In this document: positions 56,010-64,000 of the stretch, in pieces | Layout: each line of letters begins with the position of its first letter | Numbering within the stretch: position 1 is the first letter of the stretch | Origin: Formosa haliotis | GTDB lineage: Bacteria; Bacteroidota; Bacteroidia; Flavobacteriales; Flavobacteriaceae | Reading direction: 5' to 3' | Assembly (NCBI RefSeq): GCF_001685485.1 | Contig: NZ_BDEL01000001.1 | Coordinates: 3,035,501-3,099,500 of the forward strand | DNA length: 64,000 nucleotides | Position numbers and translations under genes: made by a program | Notes under the pieces: generated by a model | What the model was told of the DNA's origin: nothing | The model's input: only the letters and a program-made list of their open reading frames with translations | The model's database searches: none

Positions 56010-56121
56010 GACGTGTAAATTGGTTTACCAATTTAGTCAAAAACATTCAAACCACAAGGGAGAACTGTAAATAAGCGTCTAAAAACTTTAATTTTAAATC
56101 GGTTTAAAGTATAATTCTTAG

Positions 56122-56661
56122 TTATTTTAAAACTGGTGAAAGTTTACTAAACAAGTCCCAAACAACCACACCACAACTCACCGAGATATTTAAAGAATGT
56201 TTGGTGCCAAACTGAGGAATTTCAATTACCATATCGCTAGCATTTACGACGTTTTGTGCTACCCCTTTAACCTCGTTCCCGAATACAAGTGCGTAAGTGG
56301 TGTCGGTTTCCGGAGTAAATTGGTTTAACATGGTTGCGTTTACGGCTTGTTCTATACTTAAAACTCTTATGTTTTGGGCCTGAAGTTTTTCTATAACCTC
56401 CAAGGTGTTTTCCGCATACTCCCAAGCAACCGTATCTGTGCTTCCCAATGCCGTTTTATGAATGTCTTTATGCGGAGGCGTAGCCGTAATGCCACATAAA
56501 TATATTTTTTCTATCAAAAATGCATCACTTGTTCTAAATACAGATCCAATATTGTTAAGACTTCTAATGTTGTCTAAAACAATAATCAGTGGTGTTTTTT
56601 TTGTCTCTTTAAAATCTTCAACACTCAATCGGTCTAACTCACTGTTTTTTAGTTTGCGCAT
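56122..56661 (-). CDS. SpoU/TrmH-family RNA 2'-O-methyltransferase
   Basis: A 179-residue SPOUT methyltransferase; ATG 56661 is chosen over a TTG three codons upstream. Motif 1 is NIRSLNNIGSVFRTSDAF, motif 2 ALVFGNEVKGV and motif 3 IEIPQFGTKHSLNISVSCGV, which form the SAM-binding trefoil knot. There is no extra N-terminal RNA-binding domain, so the target (tRNA or rRNA) cannot be decided. It is divergent from mutS. Confidence 0.9.
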   Translation of the reverse strand: MRKLKNSELDRLSVEDFKETKKTPLIIVLDNIRSLNNIGSVFRTSDAFLIEKIYLCGITATPPHKDIHKTALGSTDTVAWEYAENTLEVIEKLQAQNIRVLSIEQAVNATMLNQFTPETDTTYALVFGNEVKGVAQNVVNASDMVIEIPQFGTKHSLNISVSCGVVVWDLFSKLSPVLK

Positions 56662-56794
56662 ACTTTTCAATCTATTTTTTGAAATGATTTCGATTTTTTT
56701 AAATGGCGGGCCACATATTTTTAAAAAATCAAATTATGGTTACATTAGCAACCTTACTAGAAGGCAAAAATAATATTTAAAAATCACTTTACCA

Positions 56795-59416
56795 TTGGCA
56801 AAAAAAACTAAAAAGGAAACGCCGTTAATGAAACAGTATAACGCGATTAAAGCGAAGTATCCCGACGCTTTATTGCTATTTCGTGTAGGCGATTTTTACG
56901 AAACCTTTGGTGAAGACGCCATTAAAACGGCTGGTATTTTAGGAATTATTCTAACAAAACGTGGTGCTGGAAGTGAAAGTGAAATAGAATTGGCAGGTTT
57001 TCCGCATCATTCTATAAACACGTATTTGCCAAAACTGGTAAAAGCGGGAGAACGTGTTGCCATTTGCGACCAGTTAGAAGATCCGAAGCAAACAAAAACG
57101 ATTGTTAAACGTGGGGTTACTGAATTAATAACACCTGGAGTATCGTTAAATGATGAGGTTTTAAAATCGAAATCGAATAACTTTTTATGTTCGGTTCATT
57201 TTGGTAAAACCCATATCGGGATTTCTTTTTTAGATATTTCTACCGGAGAATTTTTAACCTCGCAAGGGAATGATGAATACATAGATAAACTCCTTCAAAA
57301 TTTTAATCCTAGCGAAATTTTAGTGTCTAAACCAAAACGTAATACGTTTAAAGACACGTTTGGCGACGATTATCATGTGTTTTATTTGGAAGATTGGGTA
57401 TATCAAACCGATTACACCAATGAAACTCTTTTAAAACATTTTAATACCAAATCGTTAAAAGGGTTTGGGGTCGAAAATTTAGAAGATGGAATTATTGCTT
57501 CAGGGTCTATTTTACATTATCTAAGCGAAACCCAGCATAATAAATTAGAGCATATTGCATCTATTTCGCGTATTGCCGAAGATGATTATGTGTGGATGGA
57601 TCGCTTTACTATGCGAAATTTAGAGTTGTACAACTCTACCAATAACAATGCCGTTACCTTATTGCATGTTATAGATAAAACCATTTCGCCTATGGGCGGA
57701 CGTATGTTAAAACGTTGGTTGGCTCTGCCTTTAAAAACCGCAGAAAAAATTAAGCAGCGCCATGAAGTGGTTGATTTTTTAACAAAAACAACAGAATCGC
57801 ATCAAAAGATTCGAAATTATATTAAAAATATAGGCGATTTAGAGCGCTTGATTTCAAAAGTAGCAACGGCTAAAGTGAATCCTCGAGAGGTTATTCAGCT
57901 TAAAAATTCATTGGAAGCCATTGTGCCTATAAAAACATTAGCATCAGATTCTACCAACGAGGCTTTAAAAATTATAGGCGATAAATTGCAGAGTTGCGAT
58001 TTGCTAAGAGAACGCATCAAGAAAACTTTAAATGAAGACGCTCCAGTAAATGTGTTAAAAGGAAATACAATTGCTGTAGGATTTTCAGAAGAATTAGACG
58101 AATTACGTGGTTTATCTACTTCGGGAAAAAATTATCTCGATGATATGTTGGAGCGCGAAAGTGCTAGAACCGGAATTACATCTTTAAAAATAGCCTCGAA
58201 TAATGTATTTGGCTATTATATTGAAGTGCGGAATACACATAAAGATAAGGTGCCGGAGGAGTGGATTAGAAAACAAACACTCGTAAATGCCGAGCGCTAT
58301 ATTACTGAAGAGTTAAAGGAATACGAAGCCAAAATATTAGGAGCAGAAGAACGTATTTTAGCTATTGAGCAAAAATTGTTTTCAGATTTAGTGGCATGGA
58401 TGAGCCAGTATATTAAACCGGTACAGCAAAATGCATTTTTAATTGGACAATTAGATTGTTTATGCGGATTTGCGCAACTGGCAACCGATAACGATTATGT
58501 GTATCCTACTATAGACGATACATTTGATTTGGAAATTACAGAAGGGCGTCACCCGGTGATAGAAAAGCAACTACCAATAGGCGAGCCTTATATCGCGAAC
58601 GATGTGTTTTTAGATCGCTCGTCGCAACAAATCATCATGATTACAGGGCCTAATATGTCTGGTAAATCGGCTATTTTGCGTCAGACAGCTTTAATTGTTT
58701 TATTGGCGCAAATAGGAAGTTTTGTTCCGGCAAAAGCAGCGAGAATAGGAGTAGTCGACAAAATATTTACCCGAGTAGGTGCTAGTGATAATATTTCGAT
58801 GGGAGAATCGACATTTATGGTCGAGATGAATGAAACGGCATCTATTCTTAATAATATGTCTGAACGTAGTTTAGTGTTGCTTGACGAGATAGGACGTGGT
58901 ACAAGTACTTACGATGGGATTTCTATTGCTTGGGCTATTAGCGAATATTTGCACGAGCATCCTGCTAAAGCAAAAACACTGTTTGCTACGCATTATCATG
59001 AATTGAATGAAATGACCGAAACGTTTTCTAGAATCAAGAATTTTAATGTATCGGTGAAAGAACTAAAAGATAATGTTTTATTCTTGCGTAAGTTGGTTGA
59101 AGGCGGGAGCGAACATAGTTTTGGAATTCATGTGGCAAAGATGGCAGGAATGCCTCAACAAGTGTTACATCGTGCCAATACAATTTTAAAGAAATTAGAG
59201 AAATCGCATTCTAGTGAAGAACTAACCGATAAGGTAAAAACAATATCAGACGATTTGCAATTAAGCTTTTTTAATCTTGACGACCCTTTATTAGAAAACA
59301 TAAAAGAGGAAATTGTTAACACCGATATCGATACCTTAACACCGGTAGAGGCCTTAATGAAGCTAAACGAGATTAAAAGAATGCTTGTTAAGCCCAGTAA
59401 AACCGTAAAAAGTTAG
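56795..59416 (+). CDS. mutS: DNA mismatch repair protein MutS
   Basis: MutS recognises mismatches and starts repair. It has 873 residues from a TTG start ([16 protein letters not shown]). The mismatch-binding FxE appears near residue 37 ([14 protein letters not shown]), Walker A is [11 protein letters not shown], and [20 protein letters not shown] gives the Walker B and signature. The C-terminal helix-turn-helix is complete. The frame is intact, so there is no sign here of a mutator phenotype. Confidence 0.96.
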   Translation: MAKKTKKETPLMKQYNAIKAKYPDALLLFRVGDFYETFGEDAIKTAGILGIILTKRGAGSESEIELAGFPHHSINTYLPKLVKAGERVAICDQLEDPKQTKTIVKRGVTELITPGVSLNDEVLKSKSNNFLCSVHFGKTHIGISFLDISTGEFLTSQGNDEYIDKLLQNFNPSEILVSKPKRNTFKDTFGDDYHVFYLEDWVYQTDYTNETLLKHFNTKSLKGFGVENLEDGIIASGSILHYLSETQHNKLEHIASISRIAEDDYVWMDRFTMRNLELYNSTNNNAVTLLHVIDKTISPMGGRMLKRWLALPLKTAEKIKQRHEVVDFLTKTTESHQKIRNYIKNIGDLERLISKVATAKVNPREVIQLKNSLEAIVPIKTLASDSTNEALKIIGDKLQSCDLLRERIKKTLNEDAPVNVLKGNTIAVGFSEELDELRGLSTSGKNYLDDMLERESARTGITSLKIASNNVFGYYIEVRNTHKDKVPEEWIRKQTLVNAERYITEELKEYEAKILGAEERILAIEQKLFSDLVAWMSQYIKPVQQNAFLIGQLDCLCGFAQLATDNDYVYPTIDDTFDLEITEGRHPVIEKQLPIGEPYIANDVFLDRSSQQIIMITGPNMSGKSAILRQTALIVLLAQIGSFVPAKAARIGVVDKIFTRVGASDNISMGESTFMVEMNETASILNNMSERSLVLLDEIGRGTSTYDGISIAWAISEYLHEHPAKAKTLFATHYHELNEMTETFSRIKNFNVSVKELKDNVLFLRKLVEGGSEHSFGIHVAKMAGMPQQVLHRANTILKKLEKSHSSEELTDKVKTISDDLQLSFFNLDDPLLENIKEEIVNTDIDTLTPVEALMKLNEIKRMLVKPSKTVKS

Positions 59417-59476
59417 AATTTTTAATATTGATTTTCAGTAGATTAAAAAATATTTTAAAATTTTTTTAAAAAAAGC

Positions 59477-59506
59477 TTTGGGAAGCCAAGAAAAGTCCTA
59501 AATTTG
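59477..59506 (+). promoter_or_regulatory. Promoter of the tRNA cluster (TTTG-N18-TAAATTTG)
   Basis: TTTG at 59477-59480 and TAAATTTG at 59499-59506 with an 18-bp spacer; tRNA-Gly begins 41 bp further on. Both halves match the consensus. Confidence 0.8.
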
Positions 59507-59547
59507 CATCCGCAATAGTAATGTTGCAACGTTCATTAAAACACTAC

Positions 59548-59619
59548 GCGAAAGTAGCTCAGGGGTAGAGCATCACCTTGCCAAGGTGAGGGTCGCGGGT
59601 TCAAATCCCGTCTTTCGCT
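59548..59619 (+). tRNA. tRNA-Gly (GCC)
   Basis: A 72-nt cloverleaf: acceptor GCGAAAG (59548-59554) with CTTTCGC, D-arm GCTC...GAGC, anticodon stem TCACC/GGTGA around TTGCCAA (anticodon GCC), T-arm GCGGG/CCCGT with TTCAAAT, discriminator T. CCA is not encoded, as usual in many Bacteroidota tRNA genes. Confidence 0.96.
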
Positions 59620-59639
59620 CTGAGAACATATACCAAAAT

Positions 59640-59725
59640 GCTGAAGTGGTGGAATTGGTAGACACGTTGGACTTAAAATCCAATGGGTAGTAATGCCCGT
59701 GCGGGTTCAAGTCCCGCCTTCAGTA
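59640..59725 (+). tRNA. tRNA-Leu (TAA), first copy
   Basis: An 86-nt class II tRNA with a long variable arm (GGGTAGTAATGCCC). Anticodon loop CTTAAAA within stem TTGGA/TCCAA gives anticodon TAA. Acceptor GCTGAAG pairs with CTTCAGT with G-U at pair 1. CCA not encoded. A terminator follows directly. Confidence 0.96.
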
Positions 59726-59726
59726 C

Positions 59727-59759
59727 AAAAGCCTTTATCGAAAGATAGAGGCTTTTTTT
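59727..59759 (+). terminator. Terminator after first tRNA-Leu
   Basis: AAAAGCCTTTATC (59727-59739) pairs with GATAGAGGCTTTT (from 59744, one G-U) across the tetraloop GAAA, followed by a T-run. The same hairpin is repeated after the second tRNA-Leu. Confidence 0.85.
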
Positions 59760-59816
59760 ATTATTAAATTCAGTTTTATTAATTTAAAAACTAATTTAAT
59801 ACAAATTGCATACCAC

Positions 59817-59902
59817 GCAGAAGTGGTGGAATTGGTAGACACGTTGGACTTAAAATCCAATGGGTAGTAATGCCCGTGCGGGTTCAAGTCCCGCCTTCTG
59901 TA
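59817..59902 (+). tRNA. tRNA-Leu (TAA), second copy
   Basis: An 86-nt near-identical copy of the preceding tRNA. It differs only at acceptor pair 3, where T-A of the first copy is A-T here (59819 with 59899), so the structure is conserved. Anticodon TAA, CCA not encoded. Confidence 0.96.
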
Positions 59903-59904
59903 CT

Positions 59905-59938
59905 AAAAGCCTTTATCGAAAGATAGAGGCTTTTTTTT
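59905..59938 (+). terminator. Terminator after second tRNA-Leu
   Basis: The same hairpin sequence as after the first copy, followed by eight T (59931-59938). It shows that the duplicated unit includes tRNA and terminator. Confidence 0.87.
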
Positions 59939-59949
59939 GTTTCTGCTAT

Positions 59950-60306
59950 TTAGTTGTCAAACGTGGTACTTACGTGAATAATTCCATTATGAATACTATC
60001 TAAAACATATGAAACTCGTCTAATATTATTTGGAGGTATTTTTAAGTATCTAGCATAATTTATTTCCCCTACTGAACAATAAATTAAAGTATCGTCTCGC
60101 AAATCATCCAGTAATAGAACTTGATAAACTGAAGTGTCTTTAGGTTTAAGATTTCCAAAAGAAATGGAAAACAGGGAGACATTCGAAAATAGTATCTCGC
60201 TCTGATTTATTACTCTGATTTTAGTAGAGTCAGTTACGGTTGTCGTTGATTTATATACCCAAAGTATAATAGAAATAAATAGAGCTAGAATGATTCCAAT
60301 TTTCAT
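59950..60306 (-). CDS. Small hypothetical protein with N-terminal anchor
   Basis: A 118-residue protein with one N-terminal hydrophobic segment (IGIILALFISIILWVY), probably a membrane anchor or uncleaved signal, and a soluble remainder with predicted beta-strands (TKIRVINQSEILFSNVSLFS). No family recognised. It sits in an AT-rich stretch after the tRNA cluster, a common site for lineage-specific genes. The 213-bp gap to the next gene holds nothing recognisable. Confidence 0.5.
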   Translation of the reverse strand: MKIGIILALFISIILWVYKSTTTVTDSTKIRVINQSEILFSNVSLFSISFGNLKPKDTSVYQVLLLDDLRDDTLIYCSVGEINYARYLKIPPNNIRRVSYVLDSIHNGIIHVSTTFDN

Positions 60307-60525
60307 AATACTATGTTTTTATATCCTGATTATTCTATTTAAATATACCAAATAAAATGTAGATTAGTGTGCTAATCTATTGATAGGAAGTAGTTGTAAA
60401 AAAAACTAAAATGTAAATGATTCCTATTTTATAATTAAATAAAAAAATAATATCGCTATAATTAATATTATTGATAAATTGTTAGTTAACCAATTCACTG
60501 ATTTATTAAGTTTTTTCTTTTGAAA

Positions 60526-62778
60526 ATGTCACACAAGAAGATTTGTTTTTTATCTCTATTTGTAGTAATTCATGCTCTTATGCATTGCCAGGTACAAATT
60601 ACCGGTACCGTTTTAGAGTTCAATTCTGATAAAAATGAAAAAGTGATACCGCAGGCCAATGTTATTTGGTTAAATAGTACTATTGGAACGTCTACTGATG
60701 AAAATGGAAATTTTAGTGTTCCATATAAAAATGAATTTAAAAAGATAATAATAAGTTCAGTAGGATATAGAACCGATACAATAACTGTTAATAGGCCTAA
60801 TTTGGGAAAAATATGGCTGCATCCTAATTTGGAGTTAGAAGAGATTCTAATACGGAAAAAACTTAATCCTATTCAAAAATCTTTATTCCAAATTCAAAAT
60901 GTAGTTAATGTGGATAGCCGAGAAATGCTTAAGGCGGCATGTTGTAATCTATCTGAATCTTTTGAAACAAATCCAGCTGTGGATGTAAATATTTCAGATG
61001 CTATTACAGGGGCAAAACAAATACAGATGTTAGGTTTAAATAGTCCTTATTTGTTATTTACTCAAGAAAATATGCCTTCCATAAGAGGGGCTTCTCAAAT
61101 TTATGGGCTTTCATTTATTCCTGGCTCTTGGATAGAAAGTATTCAAATTACAAAAGGAGCAGGAAATGTTTTGAATGGTTTTGAAAGTATTTCAGGACAA
61201 ATAAACACAGAATTAGTAAAACCTCTAACCGACTATAAATTTTTTCTGAATATGTATGCTAATATTTTTGAGCGTTATGAATTTAATGCCCGTTACAATA
61301 AAAAATTATCGGAGAAATTAGCAACTGGTTTTTATTTACATTCTAATTTAAGAAATGGGAAAATAGATCACAATTCTGATAATTTTTTAGATATTCCATT
61401 GGCTAAGCAAATCAATTTTATGAATAGGTGGCAATATGTAGATCCTTTAAAGGGTTGGGTTAGTTTTTTTAACGCCCAATATCTTTTTGATGAAAAACAG
61501 ACAGGAGAAAAATCTTTTAATCCTGATATAGATAAATTTACAAATAACGCTTGGGGTAGTGAGGTAAAATCTAGTAGGTTAGATTTATTTGCAAAATTAG
61601 GATACGTATTTCCCGATTTGCCTTATCAAAGTGTTGGGTATCAAATGGCCTTTAGTCATCATAATCAGTATTCATATTACGGATTGAACGAATATAACAT
61701 AGAACAACAGTCGTATTATTCTAATCTTATTTTTAATAGTATTATAGGAAGTACACAGCATAAATTTAAAACAGGACTAAATTTTACTTTTGACAATTTT
61801 AACGAAGATGTTAACCGACACAGCTGGGATAGGAGAGATAACTCTGTCGGTGCTTTCTTTGAGTATACTTACGATAATCTTGATAAATTAAGTTTTGTTT
61901 TAGGAATAAGGGTCGATAATCATAATAGATTAGGTGCTTTTATAACTCCTAGGTTGCATTTAAGGTATTCCTTATGGAATCGTGCTAGTTTAAGGTTTTC
62001 TGGAGGGAGAGGTAAAAGAGCAGCAAATATATTTACAGAAAACCAGCAGTTTTTCGCTTCATCTAGATCTGTAAATATTGAAAATAATGGAGGTAATATA
62101 TATTCACTTGATTCAGAAATAGCTTGGAATACTGGTATCGGATTAATTCAAAAATTATATTTATGGGATAGAGCATTCGATTTTTCTGTAGATTATTATA
62201 TTACTGATTTTGAGGAACAGGTCGTGGTAGATTGGGAGAATCCGCGAGAGATATCATTTTATAATTTAAAAGGAAATAGTGTGTCTAAAAGTTTGCAGTT
62301 AGATATAAATTATGAGTTATTTCAAAATTTAAACTTGAGGTTAACTTATAAAAATTATGATGTTAAAATAGATTATAATTCAGGTACGTTACAAAAGCCT
62401 TTACAACCAGAACATCGGTTTTTTATGAATATCAGTTATGAAACACCTAGAAAAACGAGAGAATCTCAATGGAAAATTGATTTCACGATACATTGGACTG
62501 GAGAACAAAGATTACCAAATACGGTTTCTAATCCTATAGAGTATCAATTAGGAACTTATTCGGAGTCATATAGCATAATGAATTTTAACCTTACTCGTGT
62601 TCTTAATGAAAAAATTGATTTATATTTAGGGGGAGAGAATATTGGGAATTCTGTGCAAAAAAATCCTATTCTTGGCGCCGATGATCCTTTTGGTTCTTAC
62701 TTTGATAGTACACTTCTATATGCCCCTGTTTTAGGAGGAACTTATTATTTAGGATTTCGGTTTAAGTTGAGACATTAA
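60526..62778 (+). CDS. TonB-dependent receptor with carboxypeptidase-like N-terminal domain
   Basis: A 750-residue outer-membrane receptor (ATG 60526; a TTG two codons upstream is less likely). After the signal peptide (ICFLSLFVVIHALMHCQ) comes a CarboxypepD_reg-like domain (about 24-105: GTSTDENGNFSVPY, IIISSVGYRTDTI), then the plug (about 125-235: LSESFETNPAVDVNISDAI, SIRGASQIYGLSFIPG) and a 22-strand barrel ending in YYLGFRFKLRH. The Cys pair KAACCNLSES begins the plug. The adjoining metal-binding protein suggests a metal, perhaps copper, as substrate; this is inference. Confidence 0.92.
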   Translation: MSHKKICFLSLFVVIHALMHCQVQITGTVLEFNSDKNEKVIPQANVIWLNSTIGTSTDENGNFSVPYKNEFKKIIISSVGYRTDTITVNRPNLGKIWLHPNLELEEILIRKKLNPIQKSLFQIQNVVNVDSREMLKAACCNLSESFETNPAVDVNISDAITGAKQIQMLGLNSPYLLFTQENMPSIRGASQIYGLSFIPGSWIESIQITKGAGNVLNGFESISGQINTELVKPLTDYKFFLNMYANIFERYEFNARYNKKLSEKLATGFYLHSNLRNGKIDHNSDNFLDIPLAKQINFMNRWQYVDPLKGWVSFFNAQYLFDEKQTGEKSFNPDIDKFTNNAWGSEVKSSRLDLFAKLGYVFPDLPYQSVGYQMAFSHHNQYSYYGLNEYNIEQQSYYSNLIFNSIIGSTQHKFKTGLNFTFDNFNEDVNRHSWDRRDNSVGAFFEYTYDNLDKLSFVLGIRVDNHNRLGAFITPRLHLRYSLWNRASLRFSGGRGKRAANIFTENQQFFASSRSVNIENNGGNIYSLDSEIAWNTGIGLIQKLYLWDRAFDFSVDYYITDFEEQVVVDWENPREISFYNLKGNSVSKSLQLDINYELFQNLNLRLTYKNYDVKIDYNSGTLQKPLQPEHRFFMNISYETPRKTRESQWKIDFTIHWTGEQRLPNTVSNPIEYQLGTYSESYSIMNFNLTRVLNEKIDLYLGGENIGNSVQKNPILGADDPFGSYFDSTLLYAPVLGGTYYLGFRFKLRH

Positions 62779-62899
62779 AGGTTTTTTTTAGAGATGATTG
62801 TTGGTAAGGTTGGTGGAGTTCAGTGTTTTGACTATATTTATATAGTGTGGTAATATCTCCAATTATTTTGTGTAATTTTTTTAATCTAAAAAAGGAAAT

Positions 62900-63301
62900 A
62901 TGGGAAGATCAATTAATATAATAACAGTTCTCTTTTCTATTATTGTGCTTTTTATAGTTAGTAAAGTCAATGCTCAGGAGGAATACGGAGTTAAGCAAAA
63001 AAATAAAAGTATTGTTATACAAGTAATGGGTAATTGCGGAATGTGTAAATCTCGGATAGAAAAAGCTTCAATAAAAGTAAAGGGAGTAAAATATGCTAGC
63101 TGGGATATTCCTTCGAAAGAATTGAGTTTGGTTATAGATGAACGAAAATGCTCTCCTATAGATATTAAAAAAGCTATAGCTGCAGTAGGACACGATACCG
63201 ATTTAGAGATTGCAAGAGATGCAGTTTATAATGAGCTTCCACCGTGTTGTAAATTTAGGGATCCAAATAGTATTAAATTGGATCATGGGTCTGGGCATTA
63301 A
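62900..63301 (+). CDS. Secreted heavy-metal-associated (HMA) domain protein
   Basis: A 133-residue protein with signal peptide (IITVLFSIIVLFIVSKVNAQ) and an HMA ferredoxin-like fold (about 36-105). The metal motif is GNCGMCKSR with C46 and C49; extra cysteines occur in ERKCSPID and PPCCKFRD, and the tail is His-rich (DHGSGH). It probably binds copper or a related soft metal in the periplasm and hands it on from the receptor encoded 121 bp upstream. Pairing of such a receptor with an HMA protein is common in Flavobacteriia, as I recall. Confidence 0.85.
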   Translation: MGRSINIITVLFSIIVLFIVSKVNAQEEYGVKQKNKSIVIQVMGNCGMCKSRIEKASIKVKGVKYASWDIPSKELSLVIDERKCSPIDIKKAIAAVGHDTDLEIARDAVYNELPPCCKFRDPNSIKLDHGSGH

Positions 63302-63342
63302 ATTTCTTGTGTCTAAAAGTAATTTGAAGTTTAAAATAGTAA

Positions 63343-64000
63343 TTACATTTTTATTACACGTTTGGCGAGAATGATATTTCCTTGTGTATCCACTACATTA
63401 ATAACATAAAATCCAGTTGAAAGGCCATATAAATTATTAATAATTATGGTATTAGTGTTTTCAAAGACTTCTTCACGAATTAAACCACCCATCATATTAT
63501 ATACTCCAACAGTGCAATTAGTTTTCTTGTTAAGTTTTATTGTGATTTTTTCAGTAAAAGGATTTGGATAGGTGTCTATAATTATTGGAGTATCGTCTTT
63601 ATTATCTTCTTCCCAAATAATAGTAGCATTTATATTTTTATCAAAATTATATGGTTTTATTTCTCTCGCTTTCTTACTTGTTCTTTGTAAGCTAGTATTA
63701 GTATCTATTGTTGCTAATAAATTAGATCCGGCATGGGCTTCGAAACCAGGAAGGAAATTAATCTCATTCATAGATTCTATTCTGCAATTTGATTCATTTG
63801 GCACTACAAAATTATTGCCTACTTCTATAAGGTATTGATAATAAAAGTACTCTTGTGGTCTAAATGTGTTACTTACAATATAGTTGTTTAGATTTGCCAC
63901 CCCATTGGTTCCATAGAATACTCCAAGTGATCTGGTGTCTATAATGTCATTAGGATTCACTGCTGGTAGAGTTTCTCCATTAAAAATATAAGTTCCATCA
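63343..64000 (-). CDS. C-terminus of a type IX-secreted protein with type A sorting domain (5' end cut off)
   Basis: The frame is open past the right window edge, so only the last 218 residues are seen. The final ~80 residues are a type A sorting domain: DTYPNPFTEKITIKL, VGVYNMMGGLIREE and the end TQGNIILAKRVIKM. This directs export through SprA and attachment to the cell surface. Before it, EINFLPGFEAHAGSNLLATID resembles the bactofilin-free beta segment commonly found ahead of such domains in flavobacterial surface proteins. The enzymatic or adhesive part lies outside the window. Confidence 0.85.
   Translation of the reverse strand, partial: DGTYIFNGETLPAVNPNDIIDTRSLGVFYGTNGVANLNNYIVSNTFRPQEYFYYQYLIEVGNNFVVPNESNCRIESMNEINFLPGFEAHAGSNLLATIDTNTSLQRTSKKAREIKPYNFDKNINATIIWEEDNKDDTPIIIDTYPNPFTEKITIKLNKKTNCTVGVYNMMGGLIREEVFENTNTIIINNLYGLSTGFYVINVVDTQGNIILAKRVIKM

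Noticed and set aside
59950..60306. Genomic island inserted at the tRNA cluster
   Set aside because: No integrase and no repeat of a tRNA 3' end downstream; the near-repeat is simply the second tRNA-Leu gene.

Overview
The window comes from a low-GC member of the Bacteroidota, almost certainly a gliding or gliding-capable Flavobacteriaceae. Three lines of evidence agree. Several genes are preceded by the Bacteroidota promoter pair TTTG / TANNTTTG, and Shine-Dalgarno sequences are largely absent. Type IX secretion and gliding genes are present (sprA, a remB-like gene, a porP/sprF-like gene and a cargo protein with a type A sorting domain). The order sprA-gcvH-vanZ-tonB-remB matches what I recall of the Flavobacterium johnsoniae sprA region. 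I did not try to name a genus.

Layout. 1-5.9 kb: ruvB (5' end cut off), a foldback repeat, a secreted hypothetical, queG, maeB and ruvA. 5.9-17 kb: the surface/secretion block sprA, gcvH, a VanZ-like gene, a TonB protein and the RemB-like barrel. 17-22.3 kb: haem-copper oxidase maturation and small subunits (ctaB, two subunit III genes, subunit IV, an SCO-like protein without cysteines, SCO, DUF420 and a CxxC micro-protein). 22.4-29.5 kb: a MacB-type tripartite exporter with two permeases, two adaptors and one TolC. 29.5-34.4 kb: tsaB, mscS, dodecin, an Nfu protein, porP/sprF-like and a gamma-carbonic-anhydrase-like protein. 34.4-42.7 kb: a long minus-strand envelope cluster (CBS protein, nadK, DUF6089 barrel, uppS, bamA, two ompH/skp, murI). 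42.7-49.3 kb: pdxJ, a hydrolase, a YwqK/TonB hybrid, a small membrane protein, then tig-clpP-clpX. 49.5-59.4 kb: gh3, DUF2797, rpsU, the primary sigma factor, yhhQ, folK-dNK, a secreted cupin, an RNA methyltransferase and mutS. 59.5-64 kb: tRNA-Gly, two tandem tRNA-Leu(UAA), a small hypothetical, a TonB-dependent receptor with a heavy-metal-associated protein, and the C-terminus of a type IX-secreted protein.

The most consequential observation concerns sequence integrity. Three genes (ctaB, uppS and gh3) each carry a one-base deletion in a short A-run, seen as A on the coding strand. Adding one A restores the full, family-like C-terminus in all three. In uppS the lost base creates an apparent 1112-residue UppS-BamA fusion that should not be believed as it stands. 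The pattern suggests base-calling error in the source assembly, though true mutations cannot be excluded. Other points worth a second look are a tandem tRNA-Leu duplication with a compensatory acceptor-stem change, a REP/BIME-like foldback near position 1.1 kb, a family of TonB C-terminal-like domains on three different protein scaffolds, and two thioredoxin-like proteins that lack the redox cysteines. I see no CRISPR array, complete insertion sequence, prophage or rRNA gene. I did not find a convincing wholly new multi-gene system.
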